Below are positions 1 to 4,739 of a stretch of DNA of 5,452 bases, one piece after another. Source of the DNA: Holophagales bacterium (lineage in GTDB: Bacteria; Acidobacteriota; Holophagae; Holophagales; Holophagaceae); the NCBI GenBank assembly GCA_031283145.1, contig JAITCJ010000188.1:1-5452 (forward strand). Reading direction: 5' to 3'. The notes under the pieces were generated by a model, which had not been told where the DNA came from, ran no database searches, and was given only the letters and a program-made list of their open reading frames with translations. The translations under genes and the position numbers were made by a program. How positions within the stretch are numbered: position 1 is the stretch's first letter; each line of letters starts with the position of its first letter.

Positions 1-18
1 GGGTTTTGCAATCACCTC

Positions 19-40
19 TTGTGAAAGGAGATATTCACAA
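19..40. promoter_or_regulatory. 7-bp dyad in the lead-in region, possible operator or hairpin
   Basis: TTGTGAA (19-25) and TTCACAA (34-40) form a perfect inverted repeat separated by eight bases. The spacer contains an AGGA purine run, but no start codon follows at a usable distance. The half-sites resemble TGTGA/TCACA sites of the CRP/FNR family. However, the spacing between the TGTGA and TCACA cores is 10 bases, not the 6 those regulators need, so no regulator is assigned. A second weak stem, CGCG (84-87) with CGCG (98-101), lies further down, just before a TATTAT (103-108). The remainder of 1-145 shows no gene. The element could also be the tail hairpin of a gene beyond the left edge, although no T tract follows it. 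Confidence 0.25.
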
Positions 41-145
41 ATAATTCATTATAAATCAGCGCTCTCAAGTTTATTTAAACCCTCGCGAACCCGTTTCCGC
101 GCTATTATGAATTGGTTCGTCGTTGGACAGAAAGGATGGGTAATT

Positions 146-754
146 ATGAGACATAAGCTGATACATCTGTCTCGCATCGCGGCGCTGTCGCTGGCGGCCA
201 TTTGCGCGCCCTGCCTGCGAGCGGAAGAGCGCGGGACGCTCGAATTTAAAGTCAAGCCCCCCTTGGCTTTGAGCGCGGACGAGACGCTGGGCATCAAATG
301 GAAAGAGCCGGCAAGCAGCGTCTTCCGACAAGCCATAAAAGACGAAGATACGCCGATAACAAATGAACCGCCCGGGCCGCCGTTATGGATATACGTATAT
401 GGCGGCGGGTGGACTTTATTTAATTATCTTTACAGGGTAAATATTAATGACCTTTATGAAGAAATCCCGCTGGATATTTTCGGCGGTCAGCCGCCATATA
501 CCATTACACTTGCAAACTGGATACCGCTTTACGCAGCTACTGGTAGCGTCAACGGATATGTCTGGAGTGTCCCCAATTATTCGCCGCCAGGGCAGCCCAA
601 TTTAATTTGCCAAGGAAGTATCGTTAAAGAGCCTAATTCCAATAAGCCCTATGATTTTACGGGCTTTTACTGGGGTGAGGGCAAGGTAACCGTAAGTGAC
701 GCGGCCGGCAATTACGCGGAGGCGCCGTTTATAGTACGCATAAGACTTTACTGA
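146..754 (+). CDS. small secreted protein with an Ig/SprB-like beta-sandwich module
   Basis: A 202-residue exported protein of unknown function. The ATG at 146 is chosen over the in-frame ATG at 107 because AAAGGA (131-136) sits nine bases before it and because it starts a classical signal peptide: basic residues at 2-10 (RHK, R10), a hydrophobic stretch at 11-24, and a likely signal peptidase I site after LRA at residue 26. Cys20 and Cys23 do not fit a lipobox. After a proline-rich linker (residues 70-79, with PPGPP) the C-terminal half reads like one bacterial Ig/SprB-type repeat. GGQPPYT at 113-119 matches the usual G-x-PPYT opening strand, and KVTVSDAAGN at 180-189 matches the closing V-T-V-x-D-x-x-G-N strand. 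The chain ends after VRIRLY with no anchor or sorting domain, so it is probably periplasmic or released. In related proteins such modules act in adhesion or as structural spacers. Here there is only one, and no enzymatic motif is visible. The duplicated lipoprotein leader begins directly after the stop. Confidence 0.75.
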   Translation: MRHKLIHLSRIAALSLAAICAPCLRAEERGTLEFKVKPPLALSADETLGIKWKEPASSVFRQAIKDEDTPITNEPPGPPLWIYVYGGGWTLFNYLYRVNINDLYEEIPLDIFGGQPPYTITLANWIPLYAATGSVNGYVWSVPNYSPPGQPNLICQGSIVKEPNSNKPYDFTGFYWGEGKVTVSDAAGNYAEAPFIVRIRLY

Positions 755-1300
755 AGTGTAAACATTGCCGGTTCGTTTGCTCGCAAGGTGTTTTACAAGC
801 GTCTCTGTTTTCAAAACGCGGAAAGGAGTAAATATGAAAACTACTAAAAAGCGCATGGCGTTCTTATTCGCTTTAGTGATTCCGGCTTTGCTCGCGGGCT
901 GCAAGCCAAGGCCGGCATTGCTGTCTACCGCCGCACGTGACGCTAACAATCCCTTTGTCGGTTTATGGGAGTGGGAGGCGGATGGCCGTAACACAAACAA
1001 CAAACGCTACTTTTACAAATTCACAGACAAGTATCGGTGGGAATACTATGCTATTCGAGACGGCATGTTCATCGACTACTATAGGCAGGGAACCTATACC
1101 TACAGAGGCTCCGTTTTGTATATGATGCGTATGGTCGTTGACGCTTTTTACGGAATGGACACTTTAACCGATCGTGATGGTAGGCTTGAGGGCGGCGCGC
1201 TGAAATTCGGCAAAAGTACGTTCCGTCCTGTATCTGCGGATTCACTTGAAATAAATCCGGAAACAGTGGCCAAGTTACAGTAAGTATATTGCTTTTCTAA
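755..1300 (+). repeat. tandem duplication, unit 1 (leader plus lipoprotein gene)
   Basis: First copy of a unit of roughly 550 bp that is repeated directly downstream. It starts right after the stop of the preceding gene with AAGTGTAAACATTGCCGG. It runs through the leader, the ribosome binding site and the whole lipoprotein gene, and ends in a short T-rich tail after the TAA. The leader, the 5' third of the gene and the 3' end match unit 2 closely, while the section around 1060-1183 has diverged. A stretch of 74 bases (1184-1257) is identical to 1738-1811. Confidence 0.85.
834..1283 (+). CDS. lipoprotein, calycin/lipocalin-like, paralogue 1
   Basis: A 149-residue predicted lipoprotein. The ATG at 834 is preceded five bases upstream by AGGAG (824-828) and opens a textbook type II signal peptide: KTTKKR, then a hydrophobic core (residues 9-20), then the lipobox L-A-G-C with the lipidated Cys at residue 23. 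The frame is open further upstream to a TTG at 765, but that would bury the signal peptide, so it is not used. The residue after the Cys is Lys, not Asp, so an inner-membrane retention signal of the E. coli type is absent. The mature part is short and aromatic: GLWEWE, then YFYKFTDKYRWEYY, then GTYTYRG and LYMM, ending GALKFGKSTFRPVSA. This alternation of beta strands, with an early G-x-W and a G-T-Y-T-Y strand, resembles small lipocalin-like barrel lipoproteins. That fold call is inference, and ligand and function are unknown. The gene downstream is a close paralogue. Confidence 0.85.
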   Translation: MKTTKKRMAFLFALVIPALLAGCKPRPALLSTAARDANNPFVGLWEWEADGRNTNNKRYFYKFTDKYRWEYYAIRDGMFIDYYRQGTYTYRGSVLYMMRMVVDAFYGMDTLTDRDGRLEGGALKFGKSTFRPVSADSLEINPETVAKLQ

Positions 1301-1855
1301 AGTATAAACATGCCGGTTCGTTTGTTCACAAGATGTTTTACAAGCATCTCTGTTTTCAAAACACAGAAAGGAGTAAATATGACAACGACTGAAAAGCGCA
1401 TGGCGTTCTTATTCGCTTTAGTGATTCCGGCTTTGCTCGCGGGTTGCAAGCCAAGGCCGGCATTGCTGTCTACCGCCGAAACACGTGAACGTGACGCTAA
1501 CAATCCCTTTGTCGGGTTATGGGAGTGGGAGGCGAATGGCCGTAACACAAACAACGAACGCTACTTTTACAAATTCACAGACAAGTATCGGTGGGAATAC
1601 TATGTTGTTATAGACGACGCGTTCATTGACTATAGGCATAGGCCGGTGGGAAATTATACCTACAAAGGCTCAGTTTTGTATATGATGTCCCTTGCTTCGG
1701 GGGGATTTATGGGTGTTGTAACTTATCGTAAAGGGAAGCTTGAGGGCGGCGCGCTGAAATTCGGCAAAAGTACGTTCCGTCCTGTATCTGCGGATTCACT
1801 TGAAATAAATCAGGGAAGAGAGGCCAAGTTAAATGACTAAGTTCCATTCTTTTTA
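1301..1855 (+). repeat. tandem duplication, unit 2 (leader plus lipoprotein gene)
   Basis: Second copy of the unit, beginning AAGTATAAACATGCCGG and again including the leader, the AAAGGAG ribosome binding site and the lipoprotein gene. Weak similarity continues past the stop (TAAGT then T-rich sequence in both), so the duplication junction lies close to the start of the following kinase gene. Relative to unit 1, the leader has lost one base (CATTGCC becomes CATGCC) and differs by seven transitions, all G/C in unit 1 to A/T in unit 2. Inside the gene there is a 9-base insertion (three codons) after the signal peptide, within the short internal repeat CGTGAACGTGA. Confidence 0.85.
1379..1840 (+). 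CDS. lipoprotein, calycin/lipocalin-like, paralogue 2
   Basis: A 153-residue lipoprotein, paralogous to the gene just upstream. The start at 1379 follows AAAGGAG with five bases between, and the signal peptide with lipobox L-A-G-C (Cys23) is almost unchanged from the first copy. An in-frame ATG at 1310 exists because of a one-base deletion in the leader; it is rejected because it lacks a ribosome binding site and would add 23 residues before the signal peptide. The mature protein keeps GLWEWE, the YFYKFTDKYRWEYY block and the GALKFGKSTFRPVSADSLEI end. Its middle differs: FIDYRHRPVGNYTYKG in place of FIDYYRQGTYTYRG, then a fully different LASGGFMGVVTYRKGK segment. It also carries three extra residues near residue 34 (ETRER region). 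The altered part probably corresponds to loops of a small barrel, so the two copies may bind different partners; that is inference. Its final codons overlap a candidate start for the kinase gene (ATG at 1833). Confidence 0.85.
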   Translation: MTTTEKRMAFLFALVIPALLAGCKPRPALLSTAETRERDANNPFVGLWEWEANGRNTNNERYFYKFTDKYRWEYYVVIDDAFIDYRHRPVGNYTYKGSVLYMMSLASGGFMGVVTYRKGKLEGGALKFGKSTFRPVSADSLEINQGREAKLND

Positions 1856-2562
1856 TGTTGATCCCGCCGCCTCTACCTGAATCATGGCCTTTTGAGGTCA
1901 GGAATATCCGCCGTGAACAAAATTTCATTGACGGGGCGAAACTGCCTGGATTGATTGGGAGATGGCGCATTGTCAGTACAACAGACCGCCTTGATTTTAA
2001 CGAAGCAAAGCAATTGTATGGGTTATTCGGGCGCGGCGGTTTGATTCAATCCGGGGACTGCGTTTTGCGTCCTTATCACCGCGGAGGCTGGGTACGCTGC
2101 TTTAACAAAAATAAGTACTTGAGGCCTGAGCGATTCAAAATTGAATACGATGTTCACACCGCGCTGTGGGATGCCGGGTTCCCCACAGTAGAACCTGTCG
2201 GCTATGCCCATAGGCGGCATTCCTGGGGCGTTGAAGGCGTTTTTATTACCAGGAGGGCTGATTCGCTGCCGTGGCCGAGTGTGTGGGAGAGCGCTGATTC
2301 CGAAAACCAAGCCGCGCAAATCGCGTTGCTCATAAAGTCCCTTTCAGCCTGGGGCCTGTGGGCGCCGGACCTGAACGCGACAAATTTTATCGTGACCCCC
2401 AATGGCCAAATACTGGCGCTGGATTGGGACAGGGCAGGCTGGACGATAAAACGCGGCCTTTTGAAAAGTTATTGGACACGTTTGGAACGCAGTATGTATA
2501 AACTTAATGCGTCGCCAGCATTAATTGATTCATTGCGAAACAACCTTATTGGTGGGTTATGA
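1855..2562 (+). CDS. kdkA: Kdo kinase / WaaP-family lipopolysaccharide kinase, 5' end possibly frameshifted
   Basis: A 235-residue protein of the Kdo/WaaP lipopolysaccharide kinase family. KdkA uses ATP to phosphorylate Kdo of the LPS inner core (position 4) on the cytoplasmic face of the inner membrane. Visible family signatures, numbered from ATG 1855: the glycine-rich FGRGGL (58-63), VLRPYHRGG (70-78, close to the LRHYYRGG of Haemophilus KdkA), the FKIEY glutamate (Glu97), AGFPTVEPVGY (107-117), the catalytic loop D-L-N-A-T-N (172-177) and the metal-binding D-W-D (190-192). The residue two before the catalytic Asp is normally His (H-x-D-L-N); here it is Ala170. The annotated ATG has no ribosome binding site and gives a proline-rich start. 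ATG 1833 has GAGAGG nine bases upstream but is in another frame and stops at 1878-1880. One deleted C near 1870 would join it to give a normal-looking N-terminus, so the gene may be frameshifted or the read in error. The 3' end overlaps the sirtuin start by four bases. A heptose kinase of the same family is the main alternative. Confidence 0.78.
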   Translation: MLIPPPLPESWPFEVRNIRREQNFIDGAKLPGLIGRWRIVSTTDRLDFNEAKQLYGLFGRGGLIQSGDCVLRPYHRGGWVRCFNKNKYLRPERFKIEYDVHTALWDAGFPTVEPVGYAHRRHSWGVEGVFITRRADSLPWPSVWESADSENQAAQIALLIKSLSAWGLWAPDLNATNFIVTPNGQILALDWDRAGWTIKRGLLKSYWTRLERSMYKLNASPALIDSLRNNLIGGL

Positions 2563-3266
2563 CAGTATCCAAACCTGGTTTAGTAATCCTCACCGGAGCC
2601 GGAATCAGCGCCGAATCCGGCATCAGGACATTTCGCTCCAGTAATGGGCTGTGGGAGGAACATCGTATTGAGGATGTGGCTACACCGATGGGTTTCAAGC
2701 GCGATCCACACCTGGTTCAGCGTTTTTACAATGAGCGTCGCAAGCAGTTGAGTCAAACACTTCCCAACACCGCGCACCACGCCCTTGTGGAATTGGAACG
2801 CGCTTGGCCAGGCTCGTTTCTATTGGTAACACAGAATGTTGACGACCTTCATGACAGAGCCGGTAGTCAGTCCATGCTGCACATGCACGGGGAATTGCTG
2901 AAAGTCAGGTGCGTATCCTGCGATACTGTTTCGCGTTGGGAAACTGATGTTTTGCCCGATTCACAGTGTCCGGCCTGCAAAGCGGCAGACAAATTGCGTC
3001 CTCACATAGTCTGGTTCGGCGAAACTCCTTTGGACATGGAAATAATATATCGTTCTCTTGAAACGTGTGATTATTTCGCGGCCATAGGTACCAGCGGCCA
3101 TGTGTATCCGGCCGCCGGATTTGTTCAATGTGTCGGCTCCGATTGTCACACAACAGAGATCAACTTGGAGCCAAGCGTAGTGAACAGCGCGTTTAAAGAG
3201 TGCCGCCATGGACCTGCCACAGAAACGGTTCCCGCCTGGGTACGCGAAATGCTTTCGCGGCGCTAA
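2559..3266 (+). CDS. cobB: NAD-dependent protein deacylase, class III sirtuin (CobB type)
   Basis: A complete 235-residue cytosolic sirtuin. It removes acyl groups from protein lysines, consuming NAD+ and releasing nicotinamide and 2'-O-acyl-ADP-ribose. All core elements are present in order: NAD-binding GAGIS (13-17) with GIRTFR (21-26), TQNVDDLH (91-98), catalytic His110 in HMHGE, the zinc ribbon cysteines 118, 121, 137 and 140 as two C-x2-C pairs, then WFGE (152-155), GTS (177-179) and NLEPS (202-206). Tyr57 and Arg60 form the Y-x-x-R pair that in class III sirtuins binds the carboxylate of succinyl or malonyl lysine, so desuccinylase activity is expected alongside deacetylase activity. 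The protein resembles E. coli CobB over its whole length and lacks the longer N-terminal extension found in some CobB forms. The ATG lies inside the stop of the kinase gene (ATGA), implying translational coupling, and no independent ribosome binding site of note is seen. A functional link with the LPS kinase is not obvious. The next gene is 328 bases away. Confidence 0.96.
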   Translation: MTVSKPGLVILTGAGISAESGIRTFRSSNGLWEEHRIEDVATPMGFKRDPHLVQRFYNERRKQLSQTLPNTAHHALVELERAWPGSFLLVTQNVDDLHDRAGSQSMLHMHGELLKVRCVSCDTVSRWETDVLPDSQCPACKAADKLRPHIVWFGETPLDMEIIYRSLETCDYFAAIGTSGHVYPAAGFVQCVGSDCHTTEINLEPSVVNSAFKECRHGPATETVPAWVREMLSRR

Positions 3267-3280
3267 CTTTACAACCAATA

Positions 3281-3309
3281 AACTTGATAGTTATGAGCAT
3301 ACTATAGTT
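3281..3309 (+). terminator. AT-rich hairpin after cobB, weak terminator candidate
   Basis: AACT (3281-3284) plus ATAGT (3287-3291) pair with ACTAT (3301-3305) plus AGTT (3306-3309), giving nine pairs with a two-base bulge and a nine-base loop. It sits 15 bases after the cobB stop, but the following sequence is A-rich with no T tract, so intrinsic termination is doubtful. The sequence resembles the element after mqnA: both carry TTACAA, then ACCAAT-N-AACTT and an ATAG stem. TATAGT (3303-3308) inside it could instead serve as a -10 box, though no good -35 is seen. Confidence 0.3.
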
Positions 3310-3329
3310 AAACAACTTTAAAACGGTAC

Positions 3330-3538
3330 GTTGCCTTGTGGCTTTCGTATGCGCTTGCCGTTTCGCTCACCGCCTGTCATACCAAATCACATTGCTGTTG
3401 TGCAAAAGTTGTAGCACAACATACCGCAAACAGCCGCATTCGCACGACCATTTGTAGCATTGGCAATGGGAACTGGTATCAGAGGCTCGCTTCACTACAG
3501 CGCAGCCTTGAAACGAAGTGCCTCCCACTTGGATAAAC
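3330..3538 (+). ncRNA. candidate structured RNA between cobB and mqnA (family not recognised)
   Basis: No convincing gene lies in this part of the 328-base gap. The sequence folds by hand into a nested structure. A closing stem pairs GCGCTT (3351-3356) plus CGTTTC (3359-3364) with GAAACG (3510-3515) plus AAGTGC (3516-3521), 12 pairs with a two-base bulge; GTGG (3338-3341) with CCAC (3525-3528) and GTT (3330-3332) with AAC (3536-3538) extend it. Inside, CTG+ATACC (3374-3383) pairs with GGTAT+CAG (3475-3482). The stem continues with CATTGC (3390-3395) against GCAATG (3463-3468), capped by an 8-bp hairpin at 3396-3403/3414-3421. A second arm, AGGCT+CGC (3483-3490) with GCG+AGCCT (3500-3508), directly abuts the first. 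A competing hairpin AAGTG/CACTT (3516-3520/3526-3530, loop CCTCC) would break the closing stem. The size fits a 6S-like RNA or a riboswitch-like leader of mqnA, but I recognise no conserved core of any family. Hand-drawn pairing of a single sequence is weak evidence. Confidence 0.35.
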
Positions 3539-3552
3539 AGATGATTTTAAAG

Positions 3553-3582
3553 TTGATTGGCTATGATCTTTCTTAGTGTAAA
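3553..3582 (+). promoter_or_regulatory. possible sigma-70-type promoter immediately before mqnA
   Basis: TTGATT (3553-3558) and TGTAAA (3577-3582) each match four of six consensus bases and are 18 bases apart. Transcription would then start around 3589, only about six bases before the ATG of mqnA, giving an essentially leaderless message. This agrees with the absence of any Shine-Dalgarno in the 20 bases before that ATG. The -10 context AGTGTAAAC also occurs at 756-763 and, as AGTATAAAC, at 1302-1309 in the duplicated leaders. Support is limited to these matches. Confidence 0.3.
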
Positions 3583-3594
3583 CTGCTCTGATAC

Positions 3595-4407
3595 ATGTCA
3601 AACGCGCACCCATTCCGTATTTCCATCATTGACTACCTGAATGCCGCTCCGCTCAACTATGGTTTCAAACATGGCTTGGGATTTGAACATTTTTACTTAA
3701 AGTTTCAAGTTCCTTCCATTTGTTCGGATCATCTTCGCGGCGGAGAAGTTGATGCCGGTCTAATAAGCTCTATTGAGTATTTACGCATACCCAACCTCAA
3801 AATTGTTCCTGGTCTCTGCATTGCCAGCCCCAAGCGCGTCAGGAGCGTAGTCCTGTTGTCCAAGACGCCTCCGGAGTCTATTCAAACCTTGGCGCTGGAT
3901 ACTTCCAGCCGCACTTCGGTAGTGTTGGTTCAAATACTGTTGCGCGAACGCTATGGGACTCAGCCTCAAACGACCGAGATGCCTCCAGATATTGAAGTTA
4001 TGCTGGCTGAACATGACGCGGCGCTGATGATTGGAGACAGCGCCATGCGAGTAAAGCGCGAAGGCTTAATGGTGCTGGACCTTGCGGAAGAATGGCACGC
4101 GTGGACCGGATTACCGTTTGTCTTTGCGCTTTGGGCTATCAGACCGGACGCTCCCGAATTGGATTTACCGGGGGGGATTGCTCCGTTTTTTCATCAAAGT
4201 TTTGATTTGGGAAAAAAGAATATCGAAACGATTATTGATGAGGCCTGGCGCACCATTGGATGGACAAAGCAGGAACTGCGGGACTATTTGACCAAAAATT
4301 TGAGCCACACACTCGGGGAAATGGAGAGAGAGAGCTTGTCGTTGTTCTATGAAAAGGCCGTCAGAATGGGCTTTGCGCCAGAAAATAACCCATTGCGCTT
4401 TTTGTAG
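3595..4407 (+). CDS. mqnA: chorismate dehydratase MqnA (futalosine pathway of menaquinone synthesis)
   Basis: A complete 270-residue protein, the usual length for MqnA. The enzyme dehydrates chorismate to 3-enolpyruvylbenzoate, the committing step of the futalosine route to menaquinone, in the cytoplasm. It has the periplasmic-binding-protein type II fold. Recognisable blocks are the N-terminal ISIIDYLNAAPLNYGF (9-24; family Y-L-N-[TAS]-x-P), GEVDAGLISSIEYL (50-63), a basic exposed segment ending ASPKRVRSVVLLS (77-89), ALDTSSRTSVVL (100-111; the family's D-x-x-S-x-T-S loop), ALMIGDSAM (143-151; I-G-D), and DLAEEWHAWTGLPFVFALW (162-180), the strongest family signature. The start at ATG 3595 is set by the N-terminal motif beginning within the first dozen residues. 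No ribosome binding site precedes it, and a promoter-like sequence lies directly upstream. No other menaquinone gene is nearby (mqnB, mqnC and mqnD are absent), so the rest of the pathway must be elsewhere. A terminator-like hairpin follows, suggesting a single-gene unit. Confidence 0.95.
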   Translation: MSNAHPFRISIIDYLNAAPLNYGFKHGLGFEHFYLKFQVPSICSDHLRGGEVDAGLISSIEYLRIPNLKIVPGLCIASPKRVRSVVLLSKTPPESIQTLALDTSSRTSVVLVQILLRERYGTQPQTTEMPPDIEVMLAEHDAALMIGDSAMRVKREGLMVLDLAEEWHAWTGLPFVFALWAIRPDAPELDLPGGIAPFFHQSFDLGKKNIETIIDEAWRTIGWTKQELRDYLTKNLSHTLGEMERESLSLFYEKAVRMGFAPENNPLRFL

Positions 4408-4439
4408 CCGCTATTTCAAGTTACAAAACCTATAACCAA

Positions 4440-4478
4440 TTAACTTATAGCTGGCTATACATCAAAAGTTAATTTTTT
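4440..4478 (+). terminator. Rho-independent terminator candidate after mqnA
   Basis: TTAACTT (4440-4446) and AAGTTAA (4466-4472) form a perfect 7-bp stem followed directly by six T (4473-4478) and a second T-rich stretch. A short inner hairpin ATAG/CTAT (4447-4450/4455-4458) fills the loop. The stem is AT-rich, with one G-C pair, so it is weaker than a standard terminator, but its position 33 bases after the mqnA stop and the T tract support the call. Confidence 0.5.
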
Positions 4479-4526
4479 AAATTTTTCATCATCATTTTCA
4501 TGCAAAACACATAAAATAGTGTTTAT

Positions 4527-4718
4527 ATAGCAGTTCAACTTTTCGTAATTGAACTGCTATGCCATGATTTATTTGCAAATCATGACTGTGTGTTGCTTGT
4601 AGGCGGGCTTTGCCCACCGTTGTGCAAGCAATAAAAGCGAAAACTGATATCTGGACTACGCGCTTGGCTTCAAGTGTGCATTGCGTGACGGTTTGGGAGG
4701 GCAATCGCAGGTTGCCTT
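4527..4718 (+). other. run of five hairpins in the gap between mqnA and the PAS gene
   Basis: The gap 4408-4739 has no credible gene apart from the terminator candidate near its start. It holds, in order: a perfect 12-bp stem ATAGCAGTTCAA/TTGAACTGCTAT (4527-4538/4549-4560, 10-base loop); an 8-bp stem CATGATTT/AAATCATG (4563-4570/4577-4584); a two-tier stem with outer TTGCTTG/CAAGCAA (4593-4599/4625-4631) and inner GGCGGGC/GCCCACC (4602-4608/4612-4618, one mismatch, TTT loop); an 8-bp stem with two G-U pairs CGCGCTTG/CAAGTGTG (4659-4666/4671-4678, loop GCTT); and AGGGCAA/TTGCCTT (4698-4704/4712-4718). None is followed by a clear T tract. The region may be a structured 5' leader of the PAS gene, an independent RNA, or a remnant of a small hairpin-bearing repeat element. 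Confidence 0.45.
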
Positions 4719-4739
4719 ATATTACAGTGGAGTTTCTTA

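Noticed and set aside
11..30. ATCACCTC near the left edge as the 3' end of a 16S rRNA
   Set aside because: The preceding bases do not match the conserved 3' helix or the GGATCACCTCC sequence.
107..145. Earlier ATG at 107 for the secreted protein
   Set aside because: No ribosome binding site, and it would lengthen the region before the signal peptide with non-signal residues; ATG 146 has AAAGGA at nine bases.
765..833. In-frame N-terminal extensions of the lipoproteins (from TTG 765 and ATG 1310)
   Set aside because: They would place about 23 residues ahead of a perfect type II signal peptide and have no ribosome binding site, while the internal ATGs have AGGAG at good spacing.
602..1003. 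Antisense open frame over lipoprotein 1, with a similar one at 1297-1554 over lipoprotein 2
   Set aside because: Their resemblance to each other is a by-product of the tandem duplication. Each lies opposite a gene with a strong ribosome binding site and lipobox, and neither shows a protein-family signature.
3336..3536. 66-codon open frame in the cobB-mqnA gap
   Set aside because: No ribosome binding site, Cys- and Thr-rich low-complexity composition, no recognisable family, and it coincides with extensive base-pairing.
3330..3540. Cobalamin riboswitch or 6S RNA as a firm identity for the structured gap
   Set aside because: GGGAACTGGT and CGCTTCACTAC loosely recall the B12 riboswitch core, and the size recalls 6S, but the required conserved boxes and their order are not met.
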